This document shows, piece by piece, positions 50,961-60,138 of a stretch of 64,000 bases of DNA (within the stretch, counting starts at the first letter, position 1; each line of letters opens with the position of its first letter). This stretch comes from UBA1952 sp965246765. Its GTDB lineage: Bacteria; Bacteroidota; Bacteroidia; Chitinophagales; Chitinophagaceae. The stretch lies in NCBI GenBank assembly GCA_965246765.1, contig CBDFFJ010000004.1, forward strand, positions 496,001 to 560,000, read 5' to 3'. Below the pieces are notes generated by a model, which searched no databases, had not been told where the DNA came from, and worked only from the letters and a program-made list of their open reading frames with translations. Made by a program: the position numbers and the translations under genes.

Positions 50961-51221
50961 CTATAGATTCAGTTCTTGCGTTTTCGTGGTCTGTCGTTTT
51001 AAAGGTTCGTCTGTTGGTTTAGCGCCTACTTTTTTTTGAGGGTGTTCGGCTGATGCCCTGTATGATAAGAGACACAAGGGGCGGACGCCATCCGATTTTC
51101 AAAGAAACGTTAAACGGGCTTCTGGTTTGGACGCAACAATACGCGACTCCGTAAAAACAACAAGTTTTCCGTAGCAGACCTGTAGCTTAATATTCCACGA
51201 TCTTCTATCTTGTAACCTGCT

Positions 51222-52895
51222 ATGAAGGATTTAGACTGTGTAGTGATTGGCTCCGGTGCGGGCGGGCTGGCTGCGGCTCTTTGTCTGGCGCGCGCCGATC
51301 AGAAGGTCGCCGTGATTGAGCAGCACGACGTTCCCGGTGGCTGGTGCCATAGCTTTTACATAGATGGTCACCGGTTCAGTCCCGGTGTGCATTATATCGG
51401 CTCGCTGGATAGAGGCGCATCTACGAGCGAGCTTTATAAAGGCCTGGGCATAGCGGCAGATCTGGTCTTTTTCAGGTTGAATCCGCAGAGCTATGAGCAC
51501 TGCTACATCGGCAACGAACGGATTGACATGCCTGCGCAGTTTGAGCGCCTGTATGAATCACTTGCAGCGCTTTTTCCTGCGGAAAAAAAGGGCTTAAAAG
51601 CTTATCTCGCGCTGGTTCGTAATGTTAGCGAGGAGATTTATCTGATTCCCAAAATGAAAGGCTTCCTGGATCACCTGACGATCCCTTATCGGACGCGTCA
51701 TTTGGGCAAGTATGGCTTATTCAGCTTGGAACGGGTATGCCGCTGGCACATTAAAGATCCGCTGCTGCGGGCGGTGCTCAATATTCAATGCGGCGATCAC
51801 GGGCTTCCGCCATCAAAGGCAAGCTTTCCGTTTCACTGCGCGTTGATGACCCACTACGCCGATGGTGGATTTTACCCGATGGGCGGCGGTGCGGCGATTG
51901 TCAAGGGGCTGACGAAGGCGATTAAAAAATATGGCGGCATTATCCGAACCAGTGAACGTGTTGAACGTATCCTCGTTGAGCAGGAGCGGGACAGCAAAGC
52001 GTGGCGGGCAGTAGGCGTGAAACTGCAAAGCGGCGAAGAATTGCGGGTGAAAAACATTATCTCAGACGCCGACCCGTCAACCACGTACAAACTGATAGGC
52101 CAGGAGCACCTGAGCAAGGGATTGCAGAAAAAGCTCCGCATGACCCGCTATTCCTGCACATCCCTGATGTTTTTCCTGACCGTGGATATGGACTTGCGTG
52201 CGGCAGGATTGGACTCAGGCAATATCTGGTTGCGGCCAGACAGCAATCCAGATAGTTTATATACCGGCATATCACCTGCCGACCTGGCCTCATCGGATGG
52301 ATTTACTTCACTCTTCATCAGCTGCTCCTCGCTGAAAGACCCTACGAGCTACAACGGAAAGGAGCATACCCTGGAAGTGATCTCCTTTATAGACTACGAT
52401 GCATTCGCGGCAGCTTTGCCCGCCAAGGGAGACGACTATGCCGCAGGTTATAAAGCTTTGAAAGACCGGCTTTGCGAAAAGCTGATAACCGGCTTGGAGC
52501 GCGTAGTTCCCGGCATACGCAACCATATTGTCCGCATTGAGGCAGGTACGCCAACTACAAACGAACACTACATCAACGCTACTAAGGGGGCCGTCTATGG
52601 CACAGAAAAAGGTTTTTTTCAAACCGGACCGTTTGCGTACACAGCGAAAACAGAGATAAATAATCTATATTTATGTGGGGCAAGCACTATATCGCACGGC
52701 GTGGCCGGCGCGAGCTACTCTGGCGTGAAGGCGGCAGCAATCATTCTGGGATGCCATGAAGAAGAACTGATACAAGCGGACGGATCAGCGGACCTGCGGG
52801 TGTATGATGCAGATGACACTGCCGGATGGCCTGAGTGGCTGCATCAGAAAGTGGCAAACAGGCGAAAAGTTGCGGGTGATCAGAAGGCGAGCTGA
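51222..52895 (+). CDS. CrtI/RetSat-like FAD-dependent oxidoreductase
   Basis: The 557-aa protein has an N-terminal FAD-binding motif (VVIGSGAGGLAAALCLARADQ) and the phytoene-desaturase/carotenoid isomerase/retinol saturase layout: VIEQHDVPGGWCHSF, PGVHYIGSLDRG, PMGGGAAIVKGLTKAI (substrate/FAD region), ISDADPSTTY, and the C-terminal NNLYLCGASTISHGVAGASYSG. It could desaturate, isomerise or reduce a polyene; no other carotenoid gene is nearby. A -7-like TATCTTGT lies about 9 nt before the start. Ends with a Lys/Ala tail. Confidence 0.85.
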   Translation: MKDLDCVVIGSGAGGLAAALCLARADQKVAVIEQHDVPGGWCHSFYIDGHRFSPGVHYIGSLDRGASTSELYKGLGIAADLVFFRLNPQSYEHCYIGNERIDMPAQFERLYESLAALFPAEKKGLKAYLALVRNVSEEIYLIPKMKGFLDHLTIPYRTRHLGKYGLFSLERVCRWHIKDPLLRAVLNIQCGDHGLPPSKASFPFHCALMTHYADGGFYPMGGGAAIVKGLTKAIKKYGGIIRTSERVERILVEQERDSKAWRAVGVKLQSGEELRVKNIISDADPSTTYKLIGQEHLSKGLQKKLRMTRYSCTSLMFFLTVDMDLRAAGLDSGNIWLRPDSNPDSLYTGISPADLASSDGFTSLFISCSSLKDPTSYNGKEHTLEVISFIDYDAFAAALPAKGDDYAAGYKALKDRLCEKLITGLERVVPGIRNHIVRIEAGTPTTNEHYINATKGAVYGTEKGFFQTGPFAYTAKTEINNLYLCGASTISHGVAGASYSGVKAAAIILGCHEEELIQADGSADLRVYDADDTAGWPEWLHQKVANRRKVAGDQKAS

Positions 52896-53025
52896 AGCGG
52901 GGTATGTGTTCGGCTTTATCACTTCAAGAACCGGTGCAGCTCCTTTTTATTTACGAATGATTATACTGCGATGGCATACGCAAGCTGATACAGGCCTCGC
53001 TCCTAAAAACGAATCTTACGGCCAT

Positions 53026-53051
53026 AAAAAAGCCTCGCAACAGCGAAGCTT
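53026..53051 (-). terminator. Intrinsic terminator of tRNA-Arg
   Basis: On the minus strand AAGCTTCGC pairs with GCGAGGCTT (one mismatch) around TGTT, followed by TTTTTAT. Confidence 0.7.
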
Positions 53052-53061
53052 CTGTAAGAAG

Positions 53062-53135
53062 TGAACCTGCTTGGACTCGAACCAAGTACCTACAGCTTAG
53101 AAGGCTGTCGCTCTATCCGGATGAGCTACAGGTCC
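53062..53135 (-). tRNA. tRNA-Arg(TCT)
   Basis: A 74-nt cloverleaf with acceptor GGACCTG/CAGGTTC, discriminator A, D arm GCTCATCCGGATAGAGC, anticodon stem-loop CAGCCTTCTAAGCTG (anticodon TCT) and T arm CTTGGTTCGAGTCCAAG. CCA is not encoded. It reads AGA codons, decoding a subset of Arg. Confidence 0.95.
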
Positions 53136-53188
53136 GGAGAATAAAGGCAAAAATAAGCACATGACGGCACCGCCGCCTCTTTCAAAAC

Positions 53189-54088
53189 CTATTTCGGCTC
53201 GTTGACCGGCGCCTCACCGTCTTTGCGCGGGACAATAGTGACGATGTCCTGGATATAGTTCCATGAAGTACCATTCCATTTAAATCCATCTATCTGCCCG
53301 CTCGGCACGAACGTATATTTCCGCGCCGGGTCATTCACCTGCGATACGAGGTTATCAAAATAGATGTTCTTCTGCTCGTCATCCCAGTTCAGGCCTACCT
53401 GCACATCCTTTTTAAACTCCAGAATAAACCGGTTTACACGCTCATTAGGGCGCAGCTGAGAACGGACATTGAATATCGGAGCGCCGAACACCGGGCCGGT
53501 TTGTGTCAGCTGCAAGGGCTCCAGGATTTTCTTATTGCTCAGGCGGCCGGCAGCGTTTAAGCCAAAAAGCGTATAAATTTTCTTACCATCCACCTCCTCA
53601 AGCAGCACGCGGTAATAGATGCAGCCGAGCCACTTACCCCGCGTGAGAATACTGTCTTCCGCGCCTTTGCTAAGTTCGGGAGAATAATCCACCAACCCAT
53701 AAAGCTTCAGATCGGAGGAAGGCAGTTGAATGGCTCCGTAATAGCGGCGTGCATCTTCAGCAGGGGCGATATCCCAGTTGAATATCCGGAATGCGCCGTC
53801 GCCGGAAGGCAAAATCGTAATGCGCCGGGATACTTTGGGAAAACCATAGCTCCACGAGTCGGGAATCTTCAGCGCCCGTACAAGCTGACGGGCAAAGCGC
53901 TCACTGTACATGATGCGCGTGTCCGGCAGAAACGCTCCGTACATAGAGTCGGCTGTTGTGTAAAGGGAGTCTTCCATCTGCTGAATGGCCTTCAGCGCGG
54001 TTCCCGAAATGCGCTCCTGTGCAACTGTGGCCTGGCTTCCAATGCACAGCATAAGCGCGCAGGCAGCCCAACGAAAAATTTGCATCAT
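53189..54088 (-). CDS. Conserved secreted Bacteroidota protein, unknown function
   Basis: The 299-aa protein has a signal peptide (MMQIFRWAACALMLCIGSQATVAQ) and no recognisable enzyme motif. Conserved-looking blocks are SWSYGFPKVSRRITIL, RGKWLGCIYYRVLLEEVDG, KKIYTLFGLNAAGRLSNKK, PVFGAPIF and DNLVSQVNDPARKYTFVPS. I recognise it only as a Bacteroidota-specific hypothetical, not as GldN. A TTG start at 54121 would overlap the promoter; 54088 sits 30 nt after the -7 box. Confidence 0.75.
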   Translation of the reverse strand: MMQIFRWAACALMLCIGSQATVAQERISGTALKAIQQMEDSLYTTADSMYGAFLPDTRIMYSERFARQLVRALKIPDSWSYGFPKVSRRITILPSGDGAFRIFNWDIAPAEDARRYYGAIQLPSSDLKLYGLVDYSPELSKGAEDSILTRGKWLGCIYYRVLLEEVDGKKIYTLFGLNAAGRLSNKKILEPLQLTQTGPVFGAPIFNVRSQLRPNERVNRFILEFKKDVQVGLNWDDEQKNIYFDNLVSQVNDPARKYTFVPSGQIDGFKWNGTSWNYIQDIVTIVPRKDGEAPVNEPK

Positions 54089-54118
54089 CGGCAAGGAAAT
54101 GATTGAATGTGTGACCGA

Positions 54119-54126
54119 CAAAAATA
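54119..54126 (-). promoter_or_regulatory. -7 box TATTTTTG of the 53189-54088 gene
   Basis: Exact TAnnTTTG match on the minus strand, 30 nt before the ATG at 54088. It rules out a start at 54121. Confidence 0.6.
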
Positions 54127-54215
54127 AGCGCCGTCGCGCTGTGCCGCGTTGGCGGGATGTTTTATAACATTCCGGTGCTAACTTGCCCCGACAACAAAAG
54201 CGGCGGCCTTAAACC

Positions 54216-55553
54216 ATGCAAATCGTCCAGCAGATTCTGTTTATTCTCATAGCCTGCGTGGCCGTTTTGTTCTTCGCAAAGAATGTCGGAAAAATTCGTC
54301 GCAACATCCTTATAGGTCGCGACGAGGCGGAAGGCGATCGTAAAGACAGAGCAGGTGAACGCTGGAAAAATACCCTGCTTCTTGCTTTTGGACAGAAAAA
54401 AATGTTCAAGCGCCCTGTGCCGGCTATCCTTCACTTCTTCGTCTATGCGGGCTTTGTGCTCATCAACATTGAGGTGCTGGAAATCCTGATTGACGGCATT
54501 TTCCAGGGCGCGCCGCATCATACGTTTGAGCCGCTGCTCGGAGGATTGTACAGTTGGGTAATCGGCTTCTTTGAAATCCTCGCAGTTCTTACTCTGGTTG
54601 CCGTTATTTCATTTCTCTTCCGCCGGAATATCTTAAAAATCCGGAGGCTGAATATGCGTGAGCTGGAAGGCTTTCCACGCAAAGACGCCAACACCATTCT
54701 CTATATTGAGATAGTCCTGATGACGATGTTGCTGACTATGAATGCAGCGGAAGGCGCCATACGCATGAAAAGCGGTGAAGGTGCCGGCTTTCTGATCTCG
54801 TCGTTGATCGCGCCTGTCTTTAGCGGCATTAATGAAGACACCTTGCACATAGTTCAGCGTGTCTGCTGGTGGGGCCACATCCTCGGCATTTTCGCCTTCC
54901 TTAATTACTTGCCCTTCTCCAAGCACTTTCACATCATTCTCGCCTTCCCGAATGCTTACTTCACCCGCCTGGAACCTCAGGGGGAACTGAAGAACATGAA
55001 GGAAATCCAGAACGAGGTGCTTTACATGATGCAGCCTGAGCTGGCCCCCCCTCCTTCGGATGCGGCAGGGGGGCAGACGCCCCGCTTCGGCGCGCGCGAT
55101 GTACAGGACCTGAGTTGGAAAAATCTCTTAGACGCCTATTCCTGCACGGAATGCGGACGCTGCACGGCGGTTTGCCCGGCGAACATTACCGGCAAGAAGC
55201 TTTCTCCAAGGAAAATAATGATGGACACGCGCGACCGTCTGGAAGAAGTGGGCCGGCAGATTGACGCGAAAAAAGACTGGAAGGAAGACGGCAAGGCGCT
55301 CCTGCACGATTATATCACCACAGAAGAGCTGCGCGCCTGCACTACCTGCAATGCCTGCGTAGAAGCCTGCCCGGTAGGCATTGAGCCTTTGGACATCATC
55401 GTACAGCTACGCCGGAATCTGGTTATGGAGGAAAGTAACTCGCCGGGCGAATGGAACGCGATGTTTTCCAACATTGAGAATAATATGGCGCCGTGGAAAT
55501 TCAGCCCGGACGAGCGGGATAAATGGGCGGAAGATCTGGCAGCGCAATCCTGA
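54216..55553 (+). CDS. HdrD/GlpC-like membrane Fe-S protein
   Basis: The 445-aa protein has five to six N-terminal membrane helices (residues about 3-20, 68-92, 108-132, 160-180, 215-235; His in NAAEG/HIVQR and WWGHIL regions could bind heme) and two 4Fe-4S clusters, CTECGRCTAVCP at about 310-321 and CTTCNACVEACP at about 378-389. It resembles the membrane subunit of heterodisulfide reductase-like electron transfer complexes widespread in Bacteroidota. The linker has a PPPSDAAGG insertion. The CCG-domain partner follows 18 bp downstream, so they form an operon. Electron donor and acceptor unknown. Confidence 0.88.
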   Translation: MQIVQQILFILIACVAVLFFAKNVGKIRRNILIGRDEAEGDRKDRAGERWKNTLLLAFGQKKMFKRPVPAILHFFVYAGFVLINIEVLEILIDGIFQGAPHHTFEPLLGGLYSWVIGFFEILAVLTLVAVISFLFRRNILKIRRLNMRELEGFPRKDANTILYIEIVLMTMLLTMNAAEGAIRMKSGEGAGFLISSLIAPVFSGINEDTLHIVQRVCWWGHILGIFAFLNYLPFSKHFHIILAFPNAYFTRLEPQGELKNMKEIQNEVLYMMQPELAPPPSDAAGGQTPRFGARDVQDLSWKNLLDAYSCTECGRCTAVCPANITGKKLSPRKIMMDTRDRLEEVGRQIDAKKDWKEDGKALLHDYITTEELRACTTCNACVEACPVGIEPLDIIVQLRRNLVMEESNSPGEWNAMFSNIENNMAPWKFSPDERDKWAEDLAAQS

Positions 55554-55571
55554 TAAACAAGAAAAGATTAA

Positions 55572-56351
55572 ATGCAGATTAAATCAATGGTCGAGTACAT
55601 GGCCGAAGGCACTTCACCCGAAATCCTTTTTTGGGTAGGCTGCGCCGGCTCGTTTGACGCACGTGCCCAGCGTATCACCAAAGCCTTTGCCCAAATCCTG
55701 AATCATGTCGGCGTTTCCTTCGGTATCATGGGTAAGGAGGAAATGTGTACCGGCGACCCGGCTCGCCGCGCCGGCAATGAGTTTCTCTTTCAGATGATGG
55801 CTTACAACAACATTCAGTTGCTGAATGGCTACAGCGTAAAAAAGGTGGTCACTATCTGCCCGCACTGCTTCAATATCTTTAAGAACGAGTATCCGGCGCT
55901 CGGCGGCAGCTACGATGTCGTGCATCACACCACATTTCTGCAAGAGCTAATCAATAATGGCAAGCTCGTACTTAAAGGTGGCGGGACATTTAAAGGTAAG
56001 AAAATCACTTATCATGACTCTTGCTATCTGGGCCGCGCCAACGGCATATACGAGGCGCCACGCGAAGTGCTTGCCGCATTAGATGTAGAATTAGTGGAGA
56101 TGAAACGCTGCCGCGCAAACGGCCTCTGCTGCGGTGCCGGCGGCGCGCAGATGTTCAAGGAAGAAGAGCCCGGAGATACACGGGTTAACTGGGAACGCAG
56201 CAATGAAGCCATTGACACCGGTGCAAAAGTCATCGCCTCTAATTGCCCTTTCTGCGCTACGATGCTGGTAGATGGCGTAAAACGTGCAGAAAAAGAGGAG
56301 GATGTCATAGTCATGGATATTGCAGAAATGGTGGCGCAGTCATTAGCCTAG
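55572..56351 (+). CDS. CCG-domain Fe-S protein (HdrB/GlpF-like)
   Basis: The 259-aa protein has the two cysteine-rich CCG domains that bind a non-cubane Fe-S cluster in HdrB: CPHCFNIFKNEYP, then HDSCYLGRANGIYEAPR, and CRANGLCCGAGG, ASNCPFCATMLVDG. It is the catalytic-type subunit that with the upstream membrane protein forms a heterodisulfide-reductase-like complex. The start at 55572 (MQIKSMVEYMAEG) lies 18 bp after that gene. A promoter box for the next gene lies 9 nt past its stop. Confidence 0.9.
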   Translation: MQIKSMVEYMAEGTSPEILFWVGCAGSFDARAQRITKAFAQILNHVGVSFGIMGKEEMCTGDPARRAGNEFLFQMMAYNNIQLLNGYSVKKVVTICPHCFNIFKNEYPALGGSYDVVHHTTFLQELINNGKLVLKGGGTFKGKKITYHDSCYLGRANGIYEAPREVLAALDVELVEMKRCRANGLCCGAGGAQMFKEEEPGDTRVNWERSNEAIDTGAKVIASNCPFCATMLVDGVKRAEKEEDVIVMDIAEMVAQSLA

Positions 56352-56360
56352 AAAGCGCGG

Positions 56361-56368
56361 TATTTTTG
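56361..56368 (+). promoter_or_regulatory. -7 box TATTTTTG of the 56373 gene
   Basis: Exact TAnnTTTG match, 4 nt before the ATG at 56373, pointing to a leaderless or near-leaderless mRNA. Confidence 0.65.
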
Positions 56369-56372
56369 CATC

Positions 56373-56885
56373 ATGTACGTAGAAGAACTGACGAGGCAGA
56401 TGCCGGCGGATTTCAGCGATGACAGCCGGGTTTGGATTTATCAAAGCAGCCGCCGTTTCAATGAGCCGCAGCAGGCGGAAGTTGATGAGCAGCTGGATCA
56501 GTTTTACACGCAATGGCAGTCTCACGGCACGCCCGTAAAGGGCTGGGCAAAGCTCCTTTTCGGACAATTCATTGTTGTACTGGCTGATGAGGCCGCATCC
56601 GGAGTCAGCGGGTGCAGCACTGACAGCATGGTGCGTGTAATTAAGAGTCTTGAGCGTCAGTATGACACCAATCTCTTTGACCGGCTTACGCTTACATTTC
56701 TGGTAAAACGCGAGCCGCAGATGCTCCCGCTCAGCCAGGTGCAATACGCGATTGACAAAGGCTACATTGACGGCGAGACCCTCATGTTCAACAATACGGT
56801 TGCAACAAAATCAGACTTGTTACTTAGCTGGATGATTCCATTAAAACAGAGTTGGCTGGCAAACCGGATAAGGCTCTCTGTCTAA
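56373..56885 (+). CDS. Conserved Bacteroidota protein (often labelled ABC transporter ATPase, without Walker motifs)
   Basis: The 170-aa protein has the conserved start SRVWIYQSSRRFNEPQ, a Trp/Gln-rich helix (LDQFYTQWQSHGTPVKGWAK), a hydrophobic strand (FGQFIVVLADE), the DMVRVIKSLERQY segment and VFNN/TVATK near the end. There is no P-loop, signature or Walker B, so the database label ABC ATPase seen in relatives is not supported. Function unknown. It has its own promoter box and is downstream of the Fe-S operon. Confidence 0.8.
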   Translation: MYVEELTRQMPADFSDDSRVWIYQSSRRFNEPQQAEVDEQLDQFYTQWQSHGTPVKGWAKLLFGQFIVVLADEAASGVSGCSTDSMVRVIKSLERQYDTNLFDRLTLTFLVKREPQMLPLSQVQYAIDKGYIDGETLMFNNTVATKSDLLLSWMIPLKQSWLANRIRLSV

Positions 56886-57050
56886 GTCAGAACGCAACCG
56901 CCGGCACCGTGAAACTGAGAAGCTTTCACAAGCCTTTTTCAAACCCAAACCCGCGCCGGCAGAGGGTTTTGTCGTATCTTAGAGCATTCTCAAAATCATC
57001 CTTTTCTTTGATGTGCGGGCGCTTAGCCTGCGGCTATTTTACTGTAATTA

Positions 57051-59564
57051 ATGGAAGACAACCAACAACCTAAACACAGCGAATCCAAGTCGGTTTTTAT
57101 TGATAGCATGTACCAAAGCTGGTTTCTTGACTACGCCAGCTATGTCATTCTTGAACGAGCAGTTCCTTACGCCAATGACGGCCTCAAGCCCGTCCAGCGC
57201 CGCATTCTTCATGCGATGAAGGAGATGGATGATGGCCGTTTTAATAAAGTGGCGAATGTCATTGGTCAGACAATGCAGTACCACCCGCACGGCGATGCTT
57301 CTATCGGCGATGCGATGGTGAATATGGGACAGAAAGACCTGATGATTGAGACGCAGGGTAACTGGGGCGATGTGCGCACGGGCGACTCCGCTGCCGCGCC
57401 CCGCTACATTGAGGCAAGGCTATCAAAGTTTGCGAATGAAGTAGCCTTCAACGGCAAGACGACCGAGTGGCAGCTTTCCTACGACGGCCGGAAGAATGAG
57501 CCTTTGGCGCTGCCGATGAAGTTTCCGCTGTTGCTGGCGCAAGGCGCGGATGGCATTGCGGTTGGTCTGAGTACCAAGATTCTCCCCCACAATTTCTGCG
57601 AGCTGATTGAGGCGGCTATTAAGCACTTAAAAAACCGCCGCTTTGAATTGTATCCAGACTTCCTGACGGGCGGTATGGTGGATGTAAGCAATTATAACGA
57701 CGGCGCGCGTGGCGGCAAGGTGCGCGTTCGGGCGCATATTGAGAAAGTGGACGCCAAGACGCTCATCATCAAGAATGTGCCTTATGGCGTGACGACGACC
57801 ACACTTGTTGACAGCATTCTCAAAGCGAACGACGCCGGCAAGATTAAAATCAAGAGCGTCACAGATAATACTGCTGCGAACGTGGAGCTGAACGTGCAGC
57901 TCGCGCCCGGCATCTCGCCCGACCAGACGATTGACGCCCTGTATCTCTTTACCGATTGCGAGGTGAGCATCTCACCCAACGCCTGCGTGATTGCAGACGA
58001 CAAGCCGCAGTTTCTCGGCGCAAGCGACCTCTTGAAGATGAGCGTGGAGCACACGAAGGGCCTCCTGCTGCGCGAATTGCAAATCAAGCTGCATGAGTTG
58101 GAAGAAGACTGGCATTATTCATCACTGGAGAAGATTTTTATTGAGAAGCGCATCTACCGTGACATTGAGGAGCAGACGACCTGGGAAGGCGTGCTCGGCG
58201 CTATTGACAAGGGCCTTCAACCTTACAAAAAGATTTTCCGCCGCGCTGTCACGCAGGAAGACATCGTTCGCCTGACGGAAATCCGCATCAAGCGCATATC
58301 TAAGTTTGACGCATTTAAGGCTGACGAGCACATCAAGGGCGTGGAAGAAAGTATGAAGCAGGTGGCGCACGATATTGAGCACCTCACTGACTATTCCATC
58401 CGCTACTACGAGGGCCTCTTGAAGAAGTATGGCAAGGGTCGCGAACGGCACACGGAGATTCGGCCATTTGAAACCATTCAGGCTACGACCGTGGCTATTG
58501 CGAACACGAAGCTGTACTACAATGCGAAGGAAGGCTTCATCGGCACGGGCCTCAAGAAGGACGAGTTTGCCTTTGACTGCTCCAATCTTGACCTGATTAT
58601 CGTCTTCCTGAAAGACGGCAAGATGGTGGTGACGAAGGTGGCCGACAAAACCTTTGTAGGCAAAGATATCATTCACTTAGACATCTTCAGGAAAGCCGAC
58701 GAGCGCACGACCTACAACCTCATCTACACCGACGGCAAGACGGGCATTGCGATGGCAAAGCGCTTCAACGTGACCGGCATCACGCGCGACAAAGAGTACG
58801 ACCTTACGAAGGGCGCGCCAAACAGCAAAGTGCTGTGGTTTACCGCCAATCCAAATGCTGAGGCCGAGGTCGTGTACATCCACCTTAATCCGGCGTCTTC
58901 CGCGCGGAAGAAGGAGATGAATTTCTCCTTTGCCGATATTGAAATCAAGGGCCGCGGCTCTGCCGGCAATCAGGTGACGAAGTACCCGGTGAAGAGCGTG
59001 AAGCTGAAGGAAAAGGGCGTCTCTACCCTCTCCGCTCCCAAGCTGTTTTTTGACGAGGAGATTGGCCGCCTCAACAAGGACGGCTACGGGCGCCTGTTGG
59101 GCCGCTTTGCCGAAGACGACCTGCTCATTGCCTTCTATCATGACGGCACCTACGAGCTCACGCGCCCCGACATGAGCACCCGTTATCCGCTGGACACCCT
59201 CAAGCTGCTCGCCCACTTTGACCCTGAAAAGGTAGTGACGGCCATCTATTTTGACGAGAAGACGGGCGCCTACAACGCCAAGCGCTTCTACATTGAGACG
59301 CAGACGCTGAACAACCGCTTCTCATTCATCCGCGAGGGCAAGGATTCATTCCTGGATTGGGTGACCCTGAATCAGGAGCCGGTGGTGACTTTAGACTATG
59401 GCAAGAAGCGCGATGCCGAAGAGGTATCGCTTGCCGATACGGTGGACGTGGCCGGCTGGAAGGCCGTAGGCACGCGCATTGCCACCGCAGATTTGAAAAA
59501 CGTGGTGCTGGTGAATGAGGACAGCGATGTGGCGGAAGATGAGGTGCAGGGGGCGCTGTTTTAG
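57051..59564 (+). CDS. parC: DNA topoisomerase IV subunit A
   Basis: The 837-aa cleavage/religation subunit pairs with parE (17724). The winged-helix domain contains the catalytic Tyr119 in AAAPRYIEARL and the quinolone-determining stretch HPHGDASIGDAMV (with Ala at the position of E. coli ParC Ser80 and Asp at Glu84 if aligned to HPHGD). The tower and coiled coil follow, then a C-terminal domain with GYGRLLGRF and blades typical of ParC (about 480-830). The start at 57051 follows TATTTTACTG, a weak box. Confidence 0.95.
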   Translation: MEDNQQPKHSESKSVFIDSMYQSWFLDYASYVILERAVPYANDGLKPVQRRILHAMKEMDDGRFNKVANVIGQTMQYHPHGDASIGDAMVNMGQKDLMIETQGNWGDVRTGDSAAAPRYIEARLSKFANEVAFNGKTTEWQLSYDGRKNEPLALPMKFPLLLAQGADGIAVGLSTKILPHNFCELIEAAIKHLKNRRFELYPDFLTGGMVDVSNYNDGARGGKVRVRAHIEKVDAKTLIIKNVPYGVTTTTLVDSILKANDAGKIKIKSVTDNTAANVELNVQLAPGISPDQTIDALYLFTDCEVSISPNACVIADDKPQFLGASDLLKMSVEHTKGLLLRELQIKLHELEEDWHYSSLEKIFIEKRIYRDIEEQTTWEGVLGAIDKGLQPYKKIFRRAVTQEDIVRLTEIRIKRISKFDAFKADEHIKGVEESMKQVAHDIEHLTDYSIRYYEGLLKKYGKGRERHTEIRPFETIQATTVAIANTKLYYNAKEGFIGTGLKKDEFAFDCSNLDLIIVFLKDGKMVVTKVADKTFVGKDIIHLDIFRKADERTTYNLIYTDGKTGIAMAKRFNVTGITRDKEYDLTKGAPNSKVLWFTANPNAEAEVVYIHLNPASSARKKEMNFSFADIEIKGRGSAGNQVTKYPVKSVKLKEKGVSTLSAPKLFFDEEIGRLNKDGYGRLLGRFAEDDLLIAFYHDGTYELTRPDMSTRYPLDTLKLLAHFDPEKVVTAIYFDEKTGAYNAKRFYIETQTLNNRFSFIREGKDSFLDWVTLNQEPVVTLDYGKKRDAEEVSLADTVDVAGWKAVGTRIATADLKNVVLVNEDSDVAEDEVQGALF

Positions 59565-59571
59565 CACTACT

Positions 59572-59973
59572 TTACGGCTCTATCCGCTTGATGATGTCTT
59601 CTGCCACCTGAAAACCGTCCTGAATCGTGGGTACTAAGGTGAGGCCATCATAATAGCCTGCGAGGTGGAGAATAACATACGCATTATGCAAGTCAGCTCC
59701 AAGCTTCTTGTCCAGCTTACCTACCTGCTCCTGATAATACTCAATGCTTTTGCGACCCTTCTTCTTTTCTATTTCCTTTAGTGTTAAATACCCGTCCAGC
59801 GCCTTCAATACCCCGTTATAGGCTATGCCGCACGCCGTCTTGACGTACTTGTCGTCCAGATAATAGCGGCCTTCTTTGCCTGCTTTCTTCAACGTCTCGC
59901 GCGCATTATCCATGTAGCGCATGGCTTCATTGTAATAGGTGCTTTTGACGGCTTGCTGCTCGGTGGTGCTCAT
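59572..59973 (-). CDS. DUF5618 family protein
   Basis: The 133-aa helical protein matches DUF5618: EAMRYMDNARETLKKAGK, DDKYVKTACGIAYNGVLKAL, ALDGYLTLKEIEKKKGRKSI and LGADLHNAYVILHLAGYYDG. It is rich in Lys, Glu and Tyr with helix-turn-helix spacing like HEPN-type domains, but no catalytic RxxxxH is evident. Function unknown. A -7 box TATCTTTG lies 19 nt upstream. It ends 7 bp from parC tail to tail. Confidence 0.82.
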   Translation of the reverse strand: MSTTEQQAVKSTYYNEAMRYMDNARETLKKAGKEGRYYLDDKYVKTACGIAYNGVLKALDGYLTLKEIEKKKGRKSIEYYQEQVGKLDKKLGADLHNAYVILHLAGYYDGLTLVPTIQDGFQVAEDIIKRIEP

Positions 59974-59992
59974 TTTGAATGTGCTTGCTCAT

Positions 59993-60000
59993 CAAAGATA
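59993..60000 (-). promoter_or_regulatory. -7 box TATCTTTG of the DUF5618 gene
   Basis: Exact TAnnTTTG match on the minus strand, 19 nt before the ATG at 59973. Confidence 0.6.
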
Positions 60001-60127
60001 CAAAGAGGCGTTTGGCTGTCAGCGCAGGTGCTGCTATGGAGCGTTCCTTGCGATGCTCCGTTCATCGGCCGGATGACTATTTGGCTTTTCACTTAGCATC
60101 CGCCTGCACACTTGCGTTCTTAGCATC

Positions 60128-60135
60128 TACTTTTG
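60128..60135 (+). promoter_or_regulatory. -7 box TACTTTTG of the 60139 gene
   Basis: Exact TAnnTTTG match, 3 nt before the ATG at 60139. It favours that start over 60133, which lies inside the box. Confidence 0.6.
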
Positions 60136-60138
60136 CTT

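Noticed and set aside
53189..54088. GldN/PorN gliding protein
   Set aside because: Length is similar but the characteristic conserved segments do not line up; left as unknown secreted protein.
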